Positions 44,847 to 53,933 of a DNA stretch of 64,000 bases are shown here, piece by piece. A model generated the notes under the pieces. It was not told the origin of the DNA and made no database searches. It saw nothing but the letters and a program-made list of their open reading frames with translations. The DNA lies in contig NZ_BCTQ01000013.1 in assembly GCF_001571365.1 (NCBI RefSeq), positions 62,001-126,000 of the forward strand. Reading direction: 5' to 3'. The position numbers and the translations under genes are program-made. The DNA comes from Achromobacter denitrificans NBRC 15125 (GTDB taxonomy: Bacteria > Pseudomonadota > Gammaproteobacteria > Burkholderiales > Burkholderiaceae_B). How positions within the stretch are numbered: the first letter of the stretch is position 1; each line of letters starts with the position of its first letter.

Positions 44847-46031
44847 TCAGGCGGCCTGGTACAGCGTCACCACGCAGGCGCCGCCCAGGCCCAGGTTGTG
44901 CTGCAGCGCCAGCCTTGCGCCCTCCACCTGGCGCTGTTCCGCCTGGCCGCGCAATTGCCATACCAGCTCGGCGCACTGCGCCAGTCCGGTGGCCCCCAGC
45001 GGATGTCCTTTGGACAGCAGGCCGCCGGACGGATTGGTCACGACCCTGCCGCCGTAGGTGTTTTCGCCCTCCAGGATGAACTTCTCGGCGCTGCCTTCGG
45101 GCGTCAGCCGCAGGCCTTCGTAGGTGATCAGCTCGTTGACGGTGAAGCAATCGTGCAGCTCCGCCACGTCCACGTCGTCGGGCCCGACTCCCGCGGCCTC
45201 GTAGACCTTGTCCGCCGCCGAGCGAGTCATGTCGTAGCCCACCAGCTTGCGCATGTCGCCGTCGTCGAAGGTCGAGGGCGCGTCCGTGGTCATGGCCTGC
45301 GCGGCGATGCTCACCGCGGGAGACAGCCCATGGCCGCGGGCGAAGTCGTCCGAGCACAGGATGGCGGCCGCCGCGCCGCACGTGGGGGGGCAGCATTGCA
45401 GGCGGGTCAGGGGATCGAAAATCATGGGCGAGGCCAGCACCTCGTCAAGCGTGACCGTTTGGCGGAATACCGCGTAGGGATTGCGCGCGGCATGCTGGCG
45501 CGCCTTGACCGAAATGCGCGCGAAGGTATCGGGCCGGATCCCGTGCGCCTTCATGTATTCGCGGCCCGCCCCGCCGAAGAACTGGGCTGCGCGCGGCTTG
45601 TCCGTGTCGTAGCCCTGGATGCCTGTCATGGCCGATACGAAATCCGCCAGCGGCGAAGGACGGTCTTCATAGACGCCTTTGAGCGCGCCGGGCACCATTT
45701 GCTCGAACCCCACCGCCAGCGCGCATTCGACGGCGCCGCTTTCCACGGCTTGTCGCGCCAGGAATAGCGCCGACGATCCGCTCGCGCAGTTGTTGTTCAC
45801 GTTGAAGACAGGGATACCCGTCAGCCCCACGCCGTAGAGAACCGCCTGGCCCGAGGTGGAGTCGCCATAGACGTAACCGGCGTAAGCCTGCTGGACGGTA
45901 TCGAAGGGCAGCCCCGCATCCTTGAGCGCCTCGCGCACGGCGCGCGCGCCCATGACGGAATAGGGATCGCTGGCGCCCGGCTTGCTGAACGGGATCATGC
46001 CTACCCCGGCCACCCATACTTTTCGATTCAT
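44847..46031 (-). CDS. Thiolase / lipid-transfer-protein-like (SCP-x type)
   Basis: A 394-residue thiolase-fold enzyme of the SCP-x/Ltp group. Nucleophilic Cys82 lies in NVNNNCASGSSALF. The other catalytic segments are ELHDCFTVNEL and SKGHPLGATGLAQCAELVWQLRG. The C-terminal acidic cysteine of biosynthetic thiolases is replaced by HNLGLGGACVVTLY, as in Ltp proteins. It should cleave a 3-oxoacyl-CoA (thiolysis) or act as an aldolase, as Ltp2-type proteins do with a MaoC-N partner. Its ATG overlaps the stop of the upstream ligase gene (ATGA), indicating translational coupling. Confidence 0.9.
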   Translation of the reverse strand: MNRKVWVAGVGMIPFSKPGASDPYSVMGARAVREALKDAGLPFDTVQQAYAGYVYGDSTSGQAVLYGVGLTGIPVFNVNNNCASGSSALFLARQAVESGAVECALAVGFEQMVPGALKGVYEDRPSPLADFVSAMTGIQGYDTDKPRAAQFFGGAGREYMKAHGIRPDTFARISVKARQHAARNPYAVFRQTVTLDEVLASPMIFDPLTRLQCCPPTCGAAAAILCSDDFARGHGLSPAVSIAAQAMTTDAPSTFDDGDMRKLVGYDMTRSAADKVYEAAGVGPDDVDVAELHDCFTVNELITYEGLRLTPEGSAEKFILEGENTYGGRVVTNPSGGLLSKGHPLGATGLAQCAELVWQLRGQAEQRQVEGARLALQHNLGLGGACVVTLYQAA

Positions 46032-47560
46032 GCCTGATTCTCCTGAGGAGTCGGCGCGGCGCTGGCCGCGCGTTGGGATTCATGGACTTGCCGCAATACG
46101 GACTTCAATACCTTGCCCGCGGCCGACATCGGCAGCTCGCGGCGAAACTCGTACGTCTTGGGACATTTGTAGGCGGCGAGCCGCTGGCGGCAGTGCGCAT
46201 TCAGGGAGTCGGCGTCCACGGCCGCGCCGGGGCGCGGCACGATTACCGCATGCACCGCCTCGCCCCAACGCTCGTGCGCCACGCCGATGACCGCGCAATG
46301 CGCCACCTGCGCGTGCTGCGCCAGCACGTCTTCCACTTCGGCGCCGTAGACGTTTTCGCCTCCGCTGACGATCATGTCCTTCAAGCGGTCTACCACGTAG
46401 AGATATCCGTCCTCGTCCTGCCGCGCCGCATCGCCGGTCAGCAGCCAGCCCCGCGCGAACGCCCGCCGGGTTTCTTCGGGCTGGTTCCAATAGCCGCGCA
46501 TCACCATGGGCCCTCGGATCGCGAGTTCGCCGATAACGCCCGTCTCCACCTCCCGGCCATCGGGCGCGAGGATCCGCGCCTCCACGCCCACGACTGGCCT
46601 CCCCACCGATCCGGCCCGCGCGCCGCCCTGGCGCACCTGGGCGTTGATGGCCGCGGTCGCTGCGGTTTCCGTCATGCCATAGGCGTGCACGAATTCGGCT
46701 TGGGGAAAGGCCGCGAGCGCCCGCTCCAGCAAGGCCGGTGCGATGGGCGAGGCGCCCCAGATCACCCGCCGCACGCCGTCCAGCCGATACCGCTTGAATT
46801 CCGGGAGGTCCAGCAGCATCTGGAGCATGCTGGGCACCAGCAGCACCTCGCACACGCCATCGTCCTGCAGGGATTGCAGCACCGCCTTGACGTCGAAGCC
46901 CGGCTGCACCACCACGGACGCCCCGGCCACGAACTGGCCGATCAGGCGGCCCAGCCCCGCGACGTGAAACAGCGGCGCAACCAGCAACGTGCAACTGTCC
47001 GCGGGCGTGGGCACGGTGGCCAACCTGGCCACGGCGGCGCTCCACAGGTTCGCGTGCGTCAGCATCGCGCCCTTGGGAAATCCCGTCGTGCCACCGGTAT
47101 AGAGAATGGCGGCGAGCGTGTCGCCGCCCGCCCGGACATCTTCCAGCGCCGCCGCTTCGAGCGCCTGCGCTTCCAGTTCTTCGGCGGAAACGACCGCGGT
47201 ATCCGCCGGCGCCGCGACGCCGGCCATGCGCGGCGCCATCGCCTGGTCCACGAGCAACAGGCGCGGACGGCCGTCCGCTAGCCCATGCGCCAGCTCCCCG
47301 GGGCTCCAACGCGCGTTCAGCGGCTGGACCACCGCGCCCAGCCACCAGCAGGCGAGCAGCCACGACACATAGCCGGCGCCATTGGCCCCCAGCAGCGCAA
47401 CGCGCTCGCCAGGCTGCACGCCACGTGCGCGCAGGACGCCTGCCTTGCGCGCGGCCCAGTCCGCCAGCGCCGCGTAGGTCCAGGACCGTTCGCCTTCACG
47501 CAACGCGACCTTGGCGGGGTGCAGCCTGCCTGCGCGGTGCAAACCTTGCGTCAGATACAT
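46028..47560 (-). CDS. AMP-binding acyl-CoA ligase, second in operon
   Basis: A 510-residue ANL-superfamily ligase. Motifs: ILYTGGTTGFPKGAM, HAYGMTETAATAAINAQ, WLLTGDAARQDEDGYLYVVDRLKDMIVSGGENVY and a final catalytic lysine in AAGKVLKSV. AGGAGACCGA precedes the ATG at 47560; longer frames extend into non-family sequence. It is the first gene of the leftward operon, 122 bases after the AraC gene end, and probably activates the initial substrate, with the ligase at 40233 acting on the same acid or a later product. Confidence 0.92.
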   Translation of the reverse strand: MYLTQGLHRAGRLHPAKVALREGERSWTYAALADWAARKAGVLRARGVQPGERVALLGANGAGYVSWLLACWWLGAVVQPLNARWSPGELAHGLADGRPRLLLVDQAMAPRMAGVAAPADTAVVSAEELEAQALEAAALEDVRAGGDTLAAILYTGGTTGFPKGAMLTHANLWSAAVARLATVPTPADSCTLLVAPLFHVAGLGRLIGQFVAGASVVVQPGFDVKAVLQSLQDDGVCEVLLVPSMLQMLLDLPEFKRYRLDGVRRVIWGASPIAPALLERALAAFPQAEFVHAYGMTETAATAAINAQVRQGGARAGSVGRPVVGVEARILAPDGREVETGVIGELAIRGPMVMRGYWNQPEETRRAFARGWLLTGDAARQDEDGYLYVVDRLKDMIVSGGENVYGAEVEDVLAQHAQVAHCAVIGVAHERWGEAVHAVIVPRPGAAVDADSLNAHCRQRLAAYKCPKTYEFRRELPMSAAGKVLKSVLRQVHESQRAASAAPTPQENQA

Positions 47561-47682
47561 TCGGTCTCCTGCGGCCCGCGGGCTCCATGGCCCGCTGTCA
47601 TGTCCGGCGCTGCGCACCCGGCGCGCCGTCGTCATGTCCGTAGGTTCCCCCGGCGCGCCGGCCGCGACAATGGCGGCAGCGG

Positions 47683-48735
47683 TCAAACCGATTGGCGGAA
47701 AGTGTCAGCGGCTTGCGGAAGGCCCGTGGGCCCGCCCACCAGGCGGTTGCGGCGGTATTCACCCGGCGATACGCCGGTCCATTTCTTGAACGCCCGGTGG
47801 AACGTGCTGGGTTCGGAAAAACCCAGGCGCTCCGCGATCTCCATCAAGGACAGATCGTGCCGGCCCAGGTATTCGATCGCGGCGTCGCGCCGCAGATCGT
47901 CCTTCAGGGCCTGGAAGCCCTGCCCCTCTTCGCGCAGATGGCGCCGGAGCGTCTGCGGCGTCATGGCCAATTGCGCGCTGACCTGCGCCAAAGAGGGCAA
48001 TTCGGCGGAAAGATCGTTGCGCAGCAAGCGCCGGATGCGGTTGGTCAGGGTGGTCCTGTCCTGGTACTTCACCAGCAGATCGAACGGTGCATTCGCCAGG
48101 AACAGCTTCAGCGTCTGCGCATCCTGCACGACCGGCAGATCGAGCCAGCGCGATTCCAGCCAGAGGCCCGTTGCCGGCTGCCCGTAGCGCACCGGCGCGT
48201 GGAACAGCTTTTGCGCGTCGGCGCTGCGGGCCCCGCTGCTGTAGTCCACGCCCAGGATGGGAATGCGCCGGGCGGCCAGCCAATTGGCCACGCCCAGCGT
48301 GAAGAACAGAAAGGTGCGCTCGCCATACCATCGCGCGCAACTCCTGGCGCCGCGGGAATCCAGCACGACGCGCGCGCGATCGCCATCGACGCGCAGATGC
48401 GCGGTGAAATCCCGCAGCACGCCGTGGTAGAAGCGAAACGCCGCGCGCAGCGCCTGCCCTATCGTGTCTGCCTGCAAGGCCAGCCGGCAGGCGTGGTCGA
48501 ACGTCCCCAACGGCACGGGATGCTGCCCCATCCCCATGAAGTCGTCGCCGGTGGCGCGCCGCAGCCGCCGCAGGATCTGCGCGAACTGCGCCTGCGACAC
48601 GCGCGCCATCGGCGCCTGCAGCAGGGAAGGCGGCACGTCGGCACGCGCCAGGACGCGGTCGACGTCCACGCCGTGGCTGCGCGCGCCTTGCAGGATCTGG
48701 GCGATGTGCCCCACGGCGATGGTGTGATGGGTCAT
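47683..48735 (-). CDS. AraC-family transcriptional regulator (Arabinose_bd/OruR-like)
   Basis: A 350-residue regulator. The N-terminal effector domain (IAQILQGARSHGVDVDRVLARADVPPSLL, MGQHPVPLGTFDHACRLAL, FRFYHGVLRDF) matches the Arabinose_bd-type domain of OruR/ArgR-like regulators. The C-terminal double helix-turn-helix reads LAQVSAQLAMTPQTLRRHLREEGQGFQALKDDLRRDAAIEYL and LMEIAERLGFSEPSTFHRAFKKWTGVSPGEYR. The start at 48735 gives the family-length N-terminus; upstream sequence is unconserved. It is transcribed in the same direction as the beta-oxidation-like operon and is probably its activator. Confidence 0.9.
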   Translation of the reverse strand: MTHHTIAVGHIAQILQGARSHGVDVDRVLARADVPPSLLQAPMARVSQAQFAQILRRLRRATGDDFMGMGQHPVPLGTFDHACRLALQADTIGQALRAAFRFYHGVLRDFTAHLRVDGDRARVVLDSRGARSCARWYGERTFLFFTLGVANWLAARRIPILGVDYSSGARSADAQKLFHAPVRYGQPATGLWLESRWLDLPVVQDAQTLKLFLANAPFDLLVKYQDRTTLTNRIRRLLRNDLSAELPSLAQVSAQLAMTPQTLRRHLREEGQGFQALKDDLRRDAAIEYLGRHDLSLMEIAERLGFSEPSTFHRAFKKWTGVSPGEYRRNRLVGGPTGLPQAADTFRQSV

Positions 48736-48927
48736 GAGGAATTCCCGCGGCGGGACGGACACCGCCGGGTTCGATGGTAGCCAAAGCGCCCCCGCGGAGG
48801 AATGGCTCGCTTGAGCATTCCCGCCAAGCGGAATCAGCGATTTCGCCATTGGTTCGTCGCGAAGCCGCGCCTAGACTGGCCCGAGCCCTATACAGGCATG
48901 CCTCTTCGTATTTGCAGGAGTCCCTCT

Positions 48928-50097
48928 TTGGATACGCCGAACACCGCCCCTCTCGCTGGCGTCAGGATCCTGGACCTGTCGCGGCTGCTGCCCGGCCCGC
49001 TGGGCGCCCAATACCTGGCCGACCTGGGCGCCGACGTGATCAAGATCGAAGACACGCTGGCCGGCGACTACGCCCCGCCATCCCTGCGCGCCGTGTGCAA
49101 CCGCAATAAGCGCGGGCTGCGGTTGGATCTGAAGCATCCCGAAGGCCAGGCAGCGCTGGCTGCGTTGGCGCGCGACGCCGACGTGGTGATGGAGAGTTTC
49201 CGTCCCGGCGTTGCCGCCCGCCTGAAGGCGGATTACCAAACCCTGTCGCAGCACAATCCCGGACTGGTGTACTGCAGCATTACCGGCTACGGCCAGGACG
49301 GCCCGCAGCGCGACGCCGCCGGGCACGACCTGAACTACGCCGCGTACGCCGGCGTCGCGGAGCAGATGGGCTGCGGGCCGGACCAGCCCGCCCTGTCCAA
49401 TCTGCCGGTGGCCGATATCCTGGGCGGCTCGCTGACGGCGGTGATGGGCATACTGGCCGCGCTGTACGACGCCCAGCGCAGCGGGCGCGGGCGCTATATC
49501 GACATCTCCATCGCCGATGGCCTGCTGGCCGCCGCGGTCGTGCCGCTGGCCACCCTCAATGCGCGCGGCGATACGCGGCCGGCGGGCGCCGACGCGCTGT
49601 CAGGCGGGCTGGCCTGCTATGGCCAGTACCGCACCCAGGACGGCCGCTATCTGGCCATCGCCGCCCTGGAGCCGAAGTTCTGGGAAACGCTGTGCCGCCG
49701 CCTGGACCGGCCCGACCTGCTGCCGCTGCACCGCGACGGCGACCCCGCGCAACAGGAGCGCGTGCGACGCGAACTGCAAACGCTGATCGGCGCCCGCCCC
49801 CTGGCGCACTGGCTCGGCTTGCTGGACGACGCCGACTGCTGCGTGTCGCCGGTGCTGAAGCTGGCGGAAAGCCTGGCGCACCCTCAGTTCGCCGCGCGCG
49901 GCATGCCGCGGCACGCGGACCACGGCGCCTACGGGCGCACCGCCCATATTGCCAGCCCAGTGAAGATGTCGGGATTCCGGTTCGCCATTCATCGCCAGGC
50001 GCCGCTGCCGGGCGAACACACCGATCAGATCCTGCGCGAGGCCGGCTATACCGAGCCGGACATCGCCAGCCTGACCGGGCGCGGCATTGCGCTGTAG
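48928..50097 (+). CDS. CaiB/BaiF family protein, alpha-methylacyl-CoA racemase-like
   Basis: A 389-residue member of the class III CoA-transferase superfamily. Instead of the transferase pattern it has DAAGHDLNYAAYAG (His133-Asp134) and LPVADILGGS (Asp163), matching the His/Asp pair of alpha-methylacyl-CoA racemases, so epimerisation of a 2-methylacyl-CoA is a good hypothesis and would suit the branched-substrate operon next door. The TTG at 48928 is chosen because AGGAG lies seven bases upstream and the family begins at that point; ATGs at 48898 or 48802 are alternatives. A Bug receptor gene follows after 56 bases. Confidence 0.85.
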   Translation: MDTPNTAPLAGVRILDLSRLLPGPLGAQYLADLGADVIKIEDTLAGDYAPPSLRAVCNRNKRGLRLDLKHPEGQAALAALARDADVVMESFRPGVAARLKADYQTLSQHNPGLVYCSITGYGQDGPQRDAAGHDLNYAAYAGVAEQMGCGPDQPALSNLPVADILGGSLTAVMGILAALYDAQRSGRGRYIDISIADGLLAAAVVPLATLNARGDTRPAGADALSGGLACYGQYRTQDGRYLAIAALEPKFWETLCRRLDRPDLLPLHRDGDPAQQERVRRELQTLIGARPLAHWLGLLDDADCCVSPVLKLAESLAHPQFAARGMPRHADHGAYGRTAHIASPVKMSGFRFAIHRQAPLPGEHTDQILREAGYTEPDIASLTGRGIAL

Positions 50098-50153
50098 GGA
50101 CATGCAGCCGTTGCCTGACATCGCCAGTGACCATAACCAGGACGGAGACACCA

Positions 50154-51149
50154 ATGACCCACCCTCCCCGCATCCCCGCCTCGCCCCGGCGCCGCAGCCT
50201 GCTCAAGCTCGGAATGGCCCTGCCCGCGGCGCTGGCGCTGCCGCGGCCGGCCAGCGCCGCCGATTTTCCCAACCGCCCCGTCACGCTCATCGTGCCGTTT
50301 CCGGCCGGCGGCGCCACGGACACCCAGATGCGCGCGCTGGCGATCGCGGCCTCGCGCGAGCTGGGGCAGACGGTCGTCATCGCCAACCGCCCCGGCGCCG
50401 GCGGCACGCTGGGCCCCGCCTCCATGGCGCACACGGCGGCGCCGGACGGCTATACGGCTTCGGTCGTGGTGGGCACTCTGTTCCGCTATCCGTTCCTGCA
50501 ACAGGTCAATTACGATCCGCTCCAGGATTTCACCTATATCGCCTGCATGACGGCCTATTCCTACGGCATCGTAGTGCGCCAGGACGCGCCCTGGAAAACC
50601 CTGGACGAGTTGATCGCCCATGCGCGCGCCCACCCCGAAAAAATCAGCTATGGCGGCACGGGCGCGGGCGGCTCGGGGCGCATCGCCATCGAGCGCCTGT
50701 CCCGGCTGACGAACACGAAGTTCAACTTCATTCCCTATAAGGGCGCCGCGGAGGAAACCACCGCGCTGCTGGGCGGCCACATCCAGATGGTTTCGGACGC
50801 CGGCTGGGGGCCGATGATCGACACCGGCAAGGCTCGCCTTCTCGCCGTGATGGGCGAAGCCCGCGCCAAGCGCGTTCCCGACGTGCCCACGCTGGTCGAG
50901 CTGGGCTACCCCATCATTGCGTCCAATCCGGTCGGCATCGCCGGCCCCAAGGGCATGGATCCGAATGTGGTGAGCGTGCTGCAAAAAGCGTTTCACCGCG
51001 CCGCCCGCGACCCGGACTACAACCGCGCGCTGGAAAATGCCGACCAGCCGCACATGTTGATGGACAGCACGGCCTACACCGAATACGCGATCAAGCAGGT
51101 TGCGGAGGAAAAGAGATTCGTGGCCGAGCTGGGCCTGAAGATGCAATAG
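50154..51149 (+). CDS. Bug-family (TctC-like) periplasmic substrate-binding protein
   Basis: A 331-residue periplasmic receptor with RPVTLIVPFPAGGATDTQMR and VIANRPGAGGTLGP. The N-terminus SPRRRSLLKLGMALPAALAL has a twin-arginine RRxLLK pattern followed by a hydrophobic stretch and an ASA cleavage site, so Tat export is likely. ACGGAGACACC precedes the ATG. No TctAB permease is encoded nearby. It is cotranscribed with the racemase-like gene and converges on a LysR gene 6 bases away, suggesting an organic acid related to that CoA enzyme. Confidence 0.9.
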   Translation: MTHPPRIPASPRRRSLLKLGMALPAALALPRPASAADFPNRPVTLIVPFPAGGATDTQMRALAIAASRELGQTVVIANRPGAGGTLGPASMAHTAAPDGYTASVVVGTLFRYPFLQQVNYDPLQDFTYIACMTAYSYGIVVRQDAPWKTLDELIAHARAHPEKISYGGTGAGGSGRIAIERLSRLTNTKFNFIPYKGAAEETTALLGGHIQMVSDAGWGPMIDTGKARLLAVMGEARAKRVPDVPTLVELGYPIIASNPVGIAGPKGMDPNVVSVLQKAFHRAARDPDYNRALENADQPHMLMDSTAYTEYAIKQVAEEKRFVAELGLKMQ

Positions 51150-51155
51150 CGCCGT

Positions 51156-52055
51156 TCAGGCGGTAGCGCGCGACAACATGCTGTCGCGCAACCGCAGCAC
51201 CGATGCGCACGAGGTATCCCGGTGCGTCACCAGCGACAGGGACAGCGCGCCGTGCGAATCGGCGTCGGCCAGCGGCACGAAAGCCACGTGGGGCGTGGAG
51301 TAGGCCCGCGTCACGCCGGGGACCAGCGCCAGTCCCATGCCGCTGGCCACCAGGCTGACCAGGGTCTGCACCTGGATCGCCTCCTGGCTGATGCGCGGGG
51401 AAAAGCCCGCCTTGCGGCATAGCGCCTGCGCCACGCCGTGCAGGCCCGGCACCTTGAGGGGCGAATACAGCACGAAGTTCTCGGCGCGCGCCCGCTCCAG
51501 GCGCACCGGCCCGCCCGAGGCCAGCGGGTGTCCCGCCGGCACCGCCAGGATCAGGTCGTCGCGCTCCACCACCCAGGAATCCAGCGCCGCGTCTTCGGCC
51601 AGCGGCCCGCGCACGAGCCCCGCGTCGATGTCGTTGGCGCGCAGCATGGCCACCAGGCCGACCGTGCTGTCCTCGCGCAAGTCCAGCTGCACGTCCGGAT
51701 ACTCGGCGCGGAACGCCGGCAGACAGCGCGGCAGCAGCATATAGGTGGCCGACCCGACGAATCCCAACCGCAGCTGGCCCCATTCGCCCAGCGCCACGCG
51801 GCGGGCGGCCTGACGCGCCTGTTCCGAATGAAACAGCGCGCGGCGGGCGTCGGCCATCAACGCCTGCCCGGCGGGCGTAGGCGTCACCCCCTTGGCGCCG
51901 CGCACCAGCAGCGGCACCCCCACCGCATGTTCCAGCTTCTGGATCGACACCGATAGCGCCGGCTGCGCAATATGCAGCAGGTCGGCGGCGCGCCGGTAGC
52001 TGCCCTGTTCCGCGATGGTCACGAACTGCCGAAGCTGCCGCAAATCGATAGCCAT
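51156..52055 (-). CDS. LysR-type transcriptional regulator
   Basis: A 299-residue LysR regulator. Helix-turn-helix: LRQLRQFVTIAEQGSYRRAADLLHIAQPALSVSIQKLE. Effector domain: LRLGFVGSATYMLLPR through LVSLVASGMGLALVPG. The ATG at 52055 is preferred over 52076 because the family starts with MAIDLRQLRQF. It diverges from the caiB-maoC-bug unit starting at 52127 across a 71-base gap that is AT-rich (ATATC, CATATTAGAC), the likely site of its operator. It shares EAIQVQTL with the LysR at 1364, so the two may sense related acids. Confidence 0.92.
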   Translation of the reverse strand: MAIDLRQLRQFVTIAEQGSYRRAADLLHIAQPALSVSIQKLEHAVGVPLLVRGAKGVTPTPAGQALMADARRALFHSEQARQAARRVALGEWGQLRLGFVGSATYMLLPRCLPAFRAEYPDVQLDLREDSTVGLVAMLRANDIDAGLVRGPLAEDAALDSWVVERDDLILAVPAGHPLASGGPVRLERARAENFVLYSPLKVPGLHGVAQALCRKAGFSPRISQEAIQVQTLVSLVASGMGLALVPGVTRAYSTPHVAFVPLADADSHGALSLSLVTHRDTSCASVLRLRDSMLSRATA

Positions 52056-52126
52056 AATGAATTCCATATCGCCCAATACCTAAGCCATATTAGACGTGTA
52101 TGTGCAGGGCCGATAGCATTTCCGCC

Positions 52127-53374
52127 ATGACTCCTTCTTCCCATTCCCGAGCCGGCGCGCTGGGCGGCGTGCGCATCCTGGACCTGACCTCCGTGGTGTT
52201 CGGCCCCTACGCGTCGCAGATACTGGCCGACTACGGCGCCGACGTCATCAAGATCGAAGCGCCGTCGGGCGACTCCACGCGACGCACCGGCCCGTCGCAG
52301 GAGCCGGGGCTGGCCGCCATCTTCCTGGGCCTGAACCGCAACAAGCGCAGCATCGTGCTCGACCTGAAGCAAGCCTCAGCGCGGGAGGCGTTGTTGACGA
52401 TGGTGGACCAGGCCGACGTCCTGATGCACAGCATGCGGCCCGCCAAGATGGCCGCGCTCGGGCTGGACCCGGACACCTTGTGCGCGCGCAACCACCGCCT
52501 GGTGTATGCCGGCCTGTATGGGTTCGGCGCGGGCGGCGCCTACGACGGCCGGCCTGCGTATGACGACATCATCCAGGGGCTGTCGGGCTTCGCCGATCTG
52601 GTCGACCGCCAGACCGGCGAGCCGCGCTACCTGCCCACGGTGGCGGCCGACAAGACCTGCGGCCTGGTCGCCGCGCACGCCATCCTGGCGGCGCTGTTCC
52701 AGCGCGAGCGCACCGGCGCCGGGCAGCAGTTGGAGGTACCCATGTTCGAAAGCATGGCCTCCTATGCGCTGGTCGAGCATTATTACGGCCGGCACCTGTC
52801 CGACGAACCCGGCCAGGCCGGCTATCCGCGCGTCCTCACGGCGTGGCGCAAGCCTTGCCGGACGGCCGATGGCCATGTCTGCCTGATGCCCTACACCGAC
52901 GCCCATTGGCGCGACTTCTTCATCGCGGCGGATCGGCGCGACCTGGCGGAAGACGCGCGCTTCGCCGACATTTCCGCGCGCACGCGGCACATCGAAACCC
53001 TGTACGAACTGCAGGCCGGCATCGTCGCGCGACACGACACCGCCTACTGGCTGGCCCTGTGCGAACGGCTGGAGATTCCGGCCGCGCCCGTCAACCGGCT
53101 CCAGGACCTCGAAACGGATCCGCACCTGCGGAGCGTCGACTTCTTCGTAGCGCTGGAGAGCGCGTCGGGCAGCCGTTACCGCTTTCCCCGCAATCCTGTG
53201 CGCCTGCAGCATTCCCACGTGCCGGCCACGATGCCGCCGCGCCTGGGCGAACACACGCGCGACGTGCTGCGCGAAGCGGGCCTGGACGAGGCCCATATCT
53301 CCGCGCTTCTGGAAGCGGGCGCCGCCCGCGACGCGCTTTCCCCTCCCATCGACCCACACAAGGATCCGGCATGA
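52127..53374 (+). CDS. CaiB/BaiF family CoA-transferase (class III)
   Basis: A 415-residue class III CoA-transferase. N-terminal LGGVRILDLTSVVFGPYASQ and YGADVIKIEAPSGDS, then NRNKRSIVLDLK, AYDDIIQGLSG and the catalytic Asp175 in TVAADKTCGL. It is the paralogue of the enzyme at 5169-6404 (same AYDD[LI]IQG and DLK motifs). It probably moves CoA to the acid captured by the Bug receptor encoded two genes downstream. The ATG at 52127 gives the family-length N-terminus. Its stop overlaps the MaoC start as ATGA. Confidence 0.9.
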   Translation: MTPSSHSRAGALGGVRILDLTSVVFGPYASQILADYGADVIKIEAPSGDSTRRTGPSQEPGLAAIFLGLNRNKRSIVLDLKQASAREALLTMVDQADVLMHSMRPAKMAALGLDPDTLCARNHRLVYAGLYGFGAGGAYDGRPAYDDIIQGLSGFADLVDRQTGEPRYLPTVAADKTCGLVAAHAILAALFQRERTGAGQQLEVPMFESMASYALVEHYYGRHLSDEPGQAGYPRVLTAWRKPCRTADGHVCLMPYTDAHWRDFFIAADRRDLAEDARFADISARTRHIETLYELQAGIVARHDTAYWLALCERLEIPAAPVNRLQDLETDPHLRSVDFFVALESASGSRYRFPRNPVRLQHSHVPATMPPRLGEHTRDVLREAGLDEAHISALLEAGAARDALSPPIDPHKDPA

Positions 53375-53853
53375 CCGCAGACCGCAACGCCACCGCCATC
53401 GCACAACTCGGCCAGGGCTATTACTGGCAGGACCTGGCCGTGGGCCAGCGTTTCCACACGTTCCGCCGCACGATCACCGAGACCGACATCGTGAACTTCA
53501 TCAGCGTCACGGGCATGCTGGAGACGATCTTCATCGACGCCACCTACGCGCACGGCGCCATCCAGGGCCGCCCCGCCCCCGGCGCGCTGACCTATGGCCT
53601 GATCGAGGGCCTGATCATGCAGGGCATGGTGCAGGGCACCGGTCTGGCGCTGCTGGAAGTCCACAAGAAAATGCTCGCGCCCGTGGTCGCGGGCGACACC
53701 ATCTGGGCGGAGATCGAAGTCACCGGCGTGCGCCCCACATCGCAGCACAACCGGGCGGTGGTCACGTCCGCCATCGAAGTCCGGAACCAGCACGGCAAGC
53801 CGGTCATGGCCTATACGGCCACGCGCATGCTGGCAGGCAGGCCCGAGGCCTGA
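53371..53853 (+). CDS. MaoC-like hot-dog protein without the usual catalytic dyad
   Basis: A 160-residue MaoC-family protein. The hot-dog fold is clear (ITETDIVNFISVTG..., ATYAHGAIQGRPAPGALTYGLIEGLI, VVAGDTIWAEIEVTGVRPTSQHNRAVV). At the place where hydratases read GDxNPxH this protein reads GMLETIF, so Met49 and Phe54 replace the Asp and His. It may bind an acyl-CoA without hydrating it or use other residues. It is translationally coupled to the CoA-transferase (ATGA), and a Bug receptor follows after 80 bases. Confidence 0.85.
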   Translation: MTADRNATAIAQLGQGYYWQDLAVGQRFHTFRRTITETDIVNFISVTGMLETIFIDATYAHGAIQGRPAPGALTYGLIEGLIMQGMVQGTGLALLEVHKKMLAPVVAGDTIWAEIEVTGVRPTSQHNRAVVTSAIEVRNQHGKPVMAYTATRMLAGRPEA

Positions 53854-53933
53854 TCGAGCGGCAAAGCGCCCCGCCCAGAGGGTGCTGCCGCCAGGACGCG
53901 CTCGCGTCATCCAAAAACACAAGGAGACAAACC

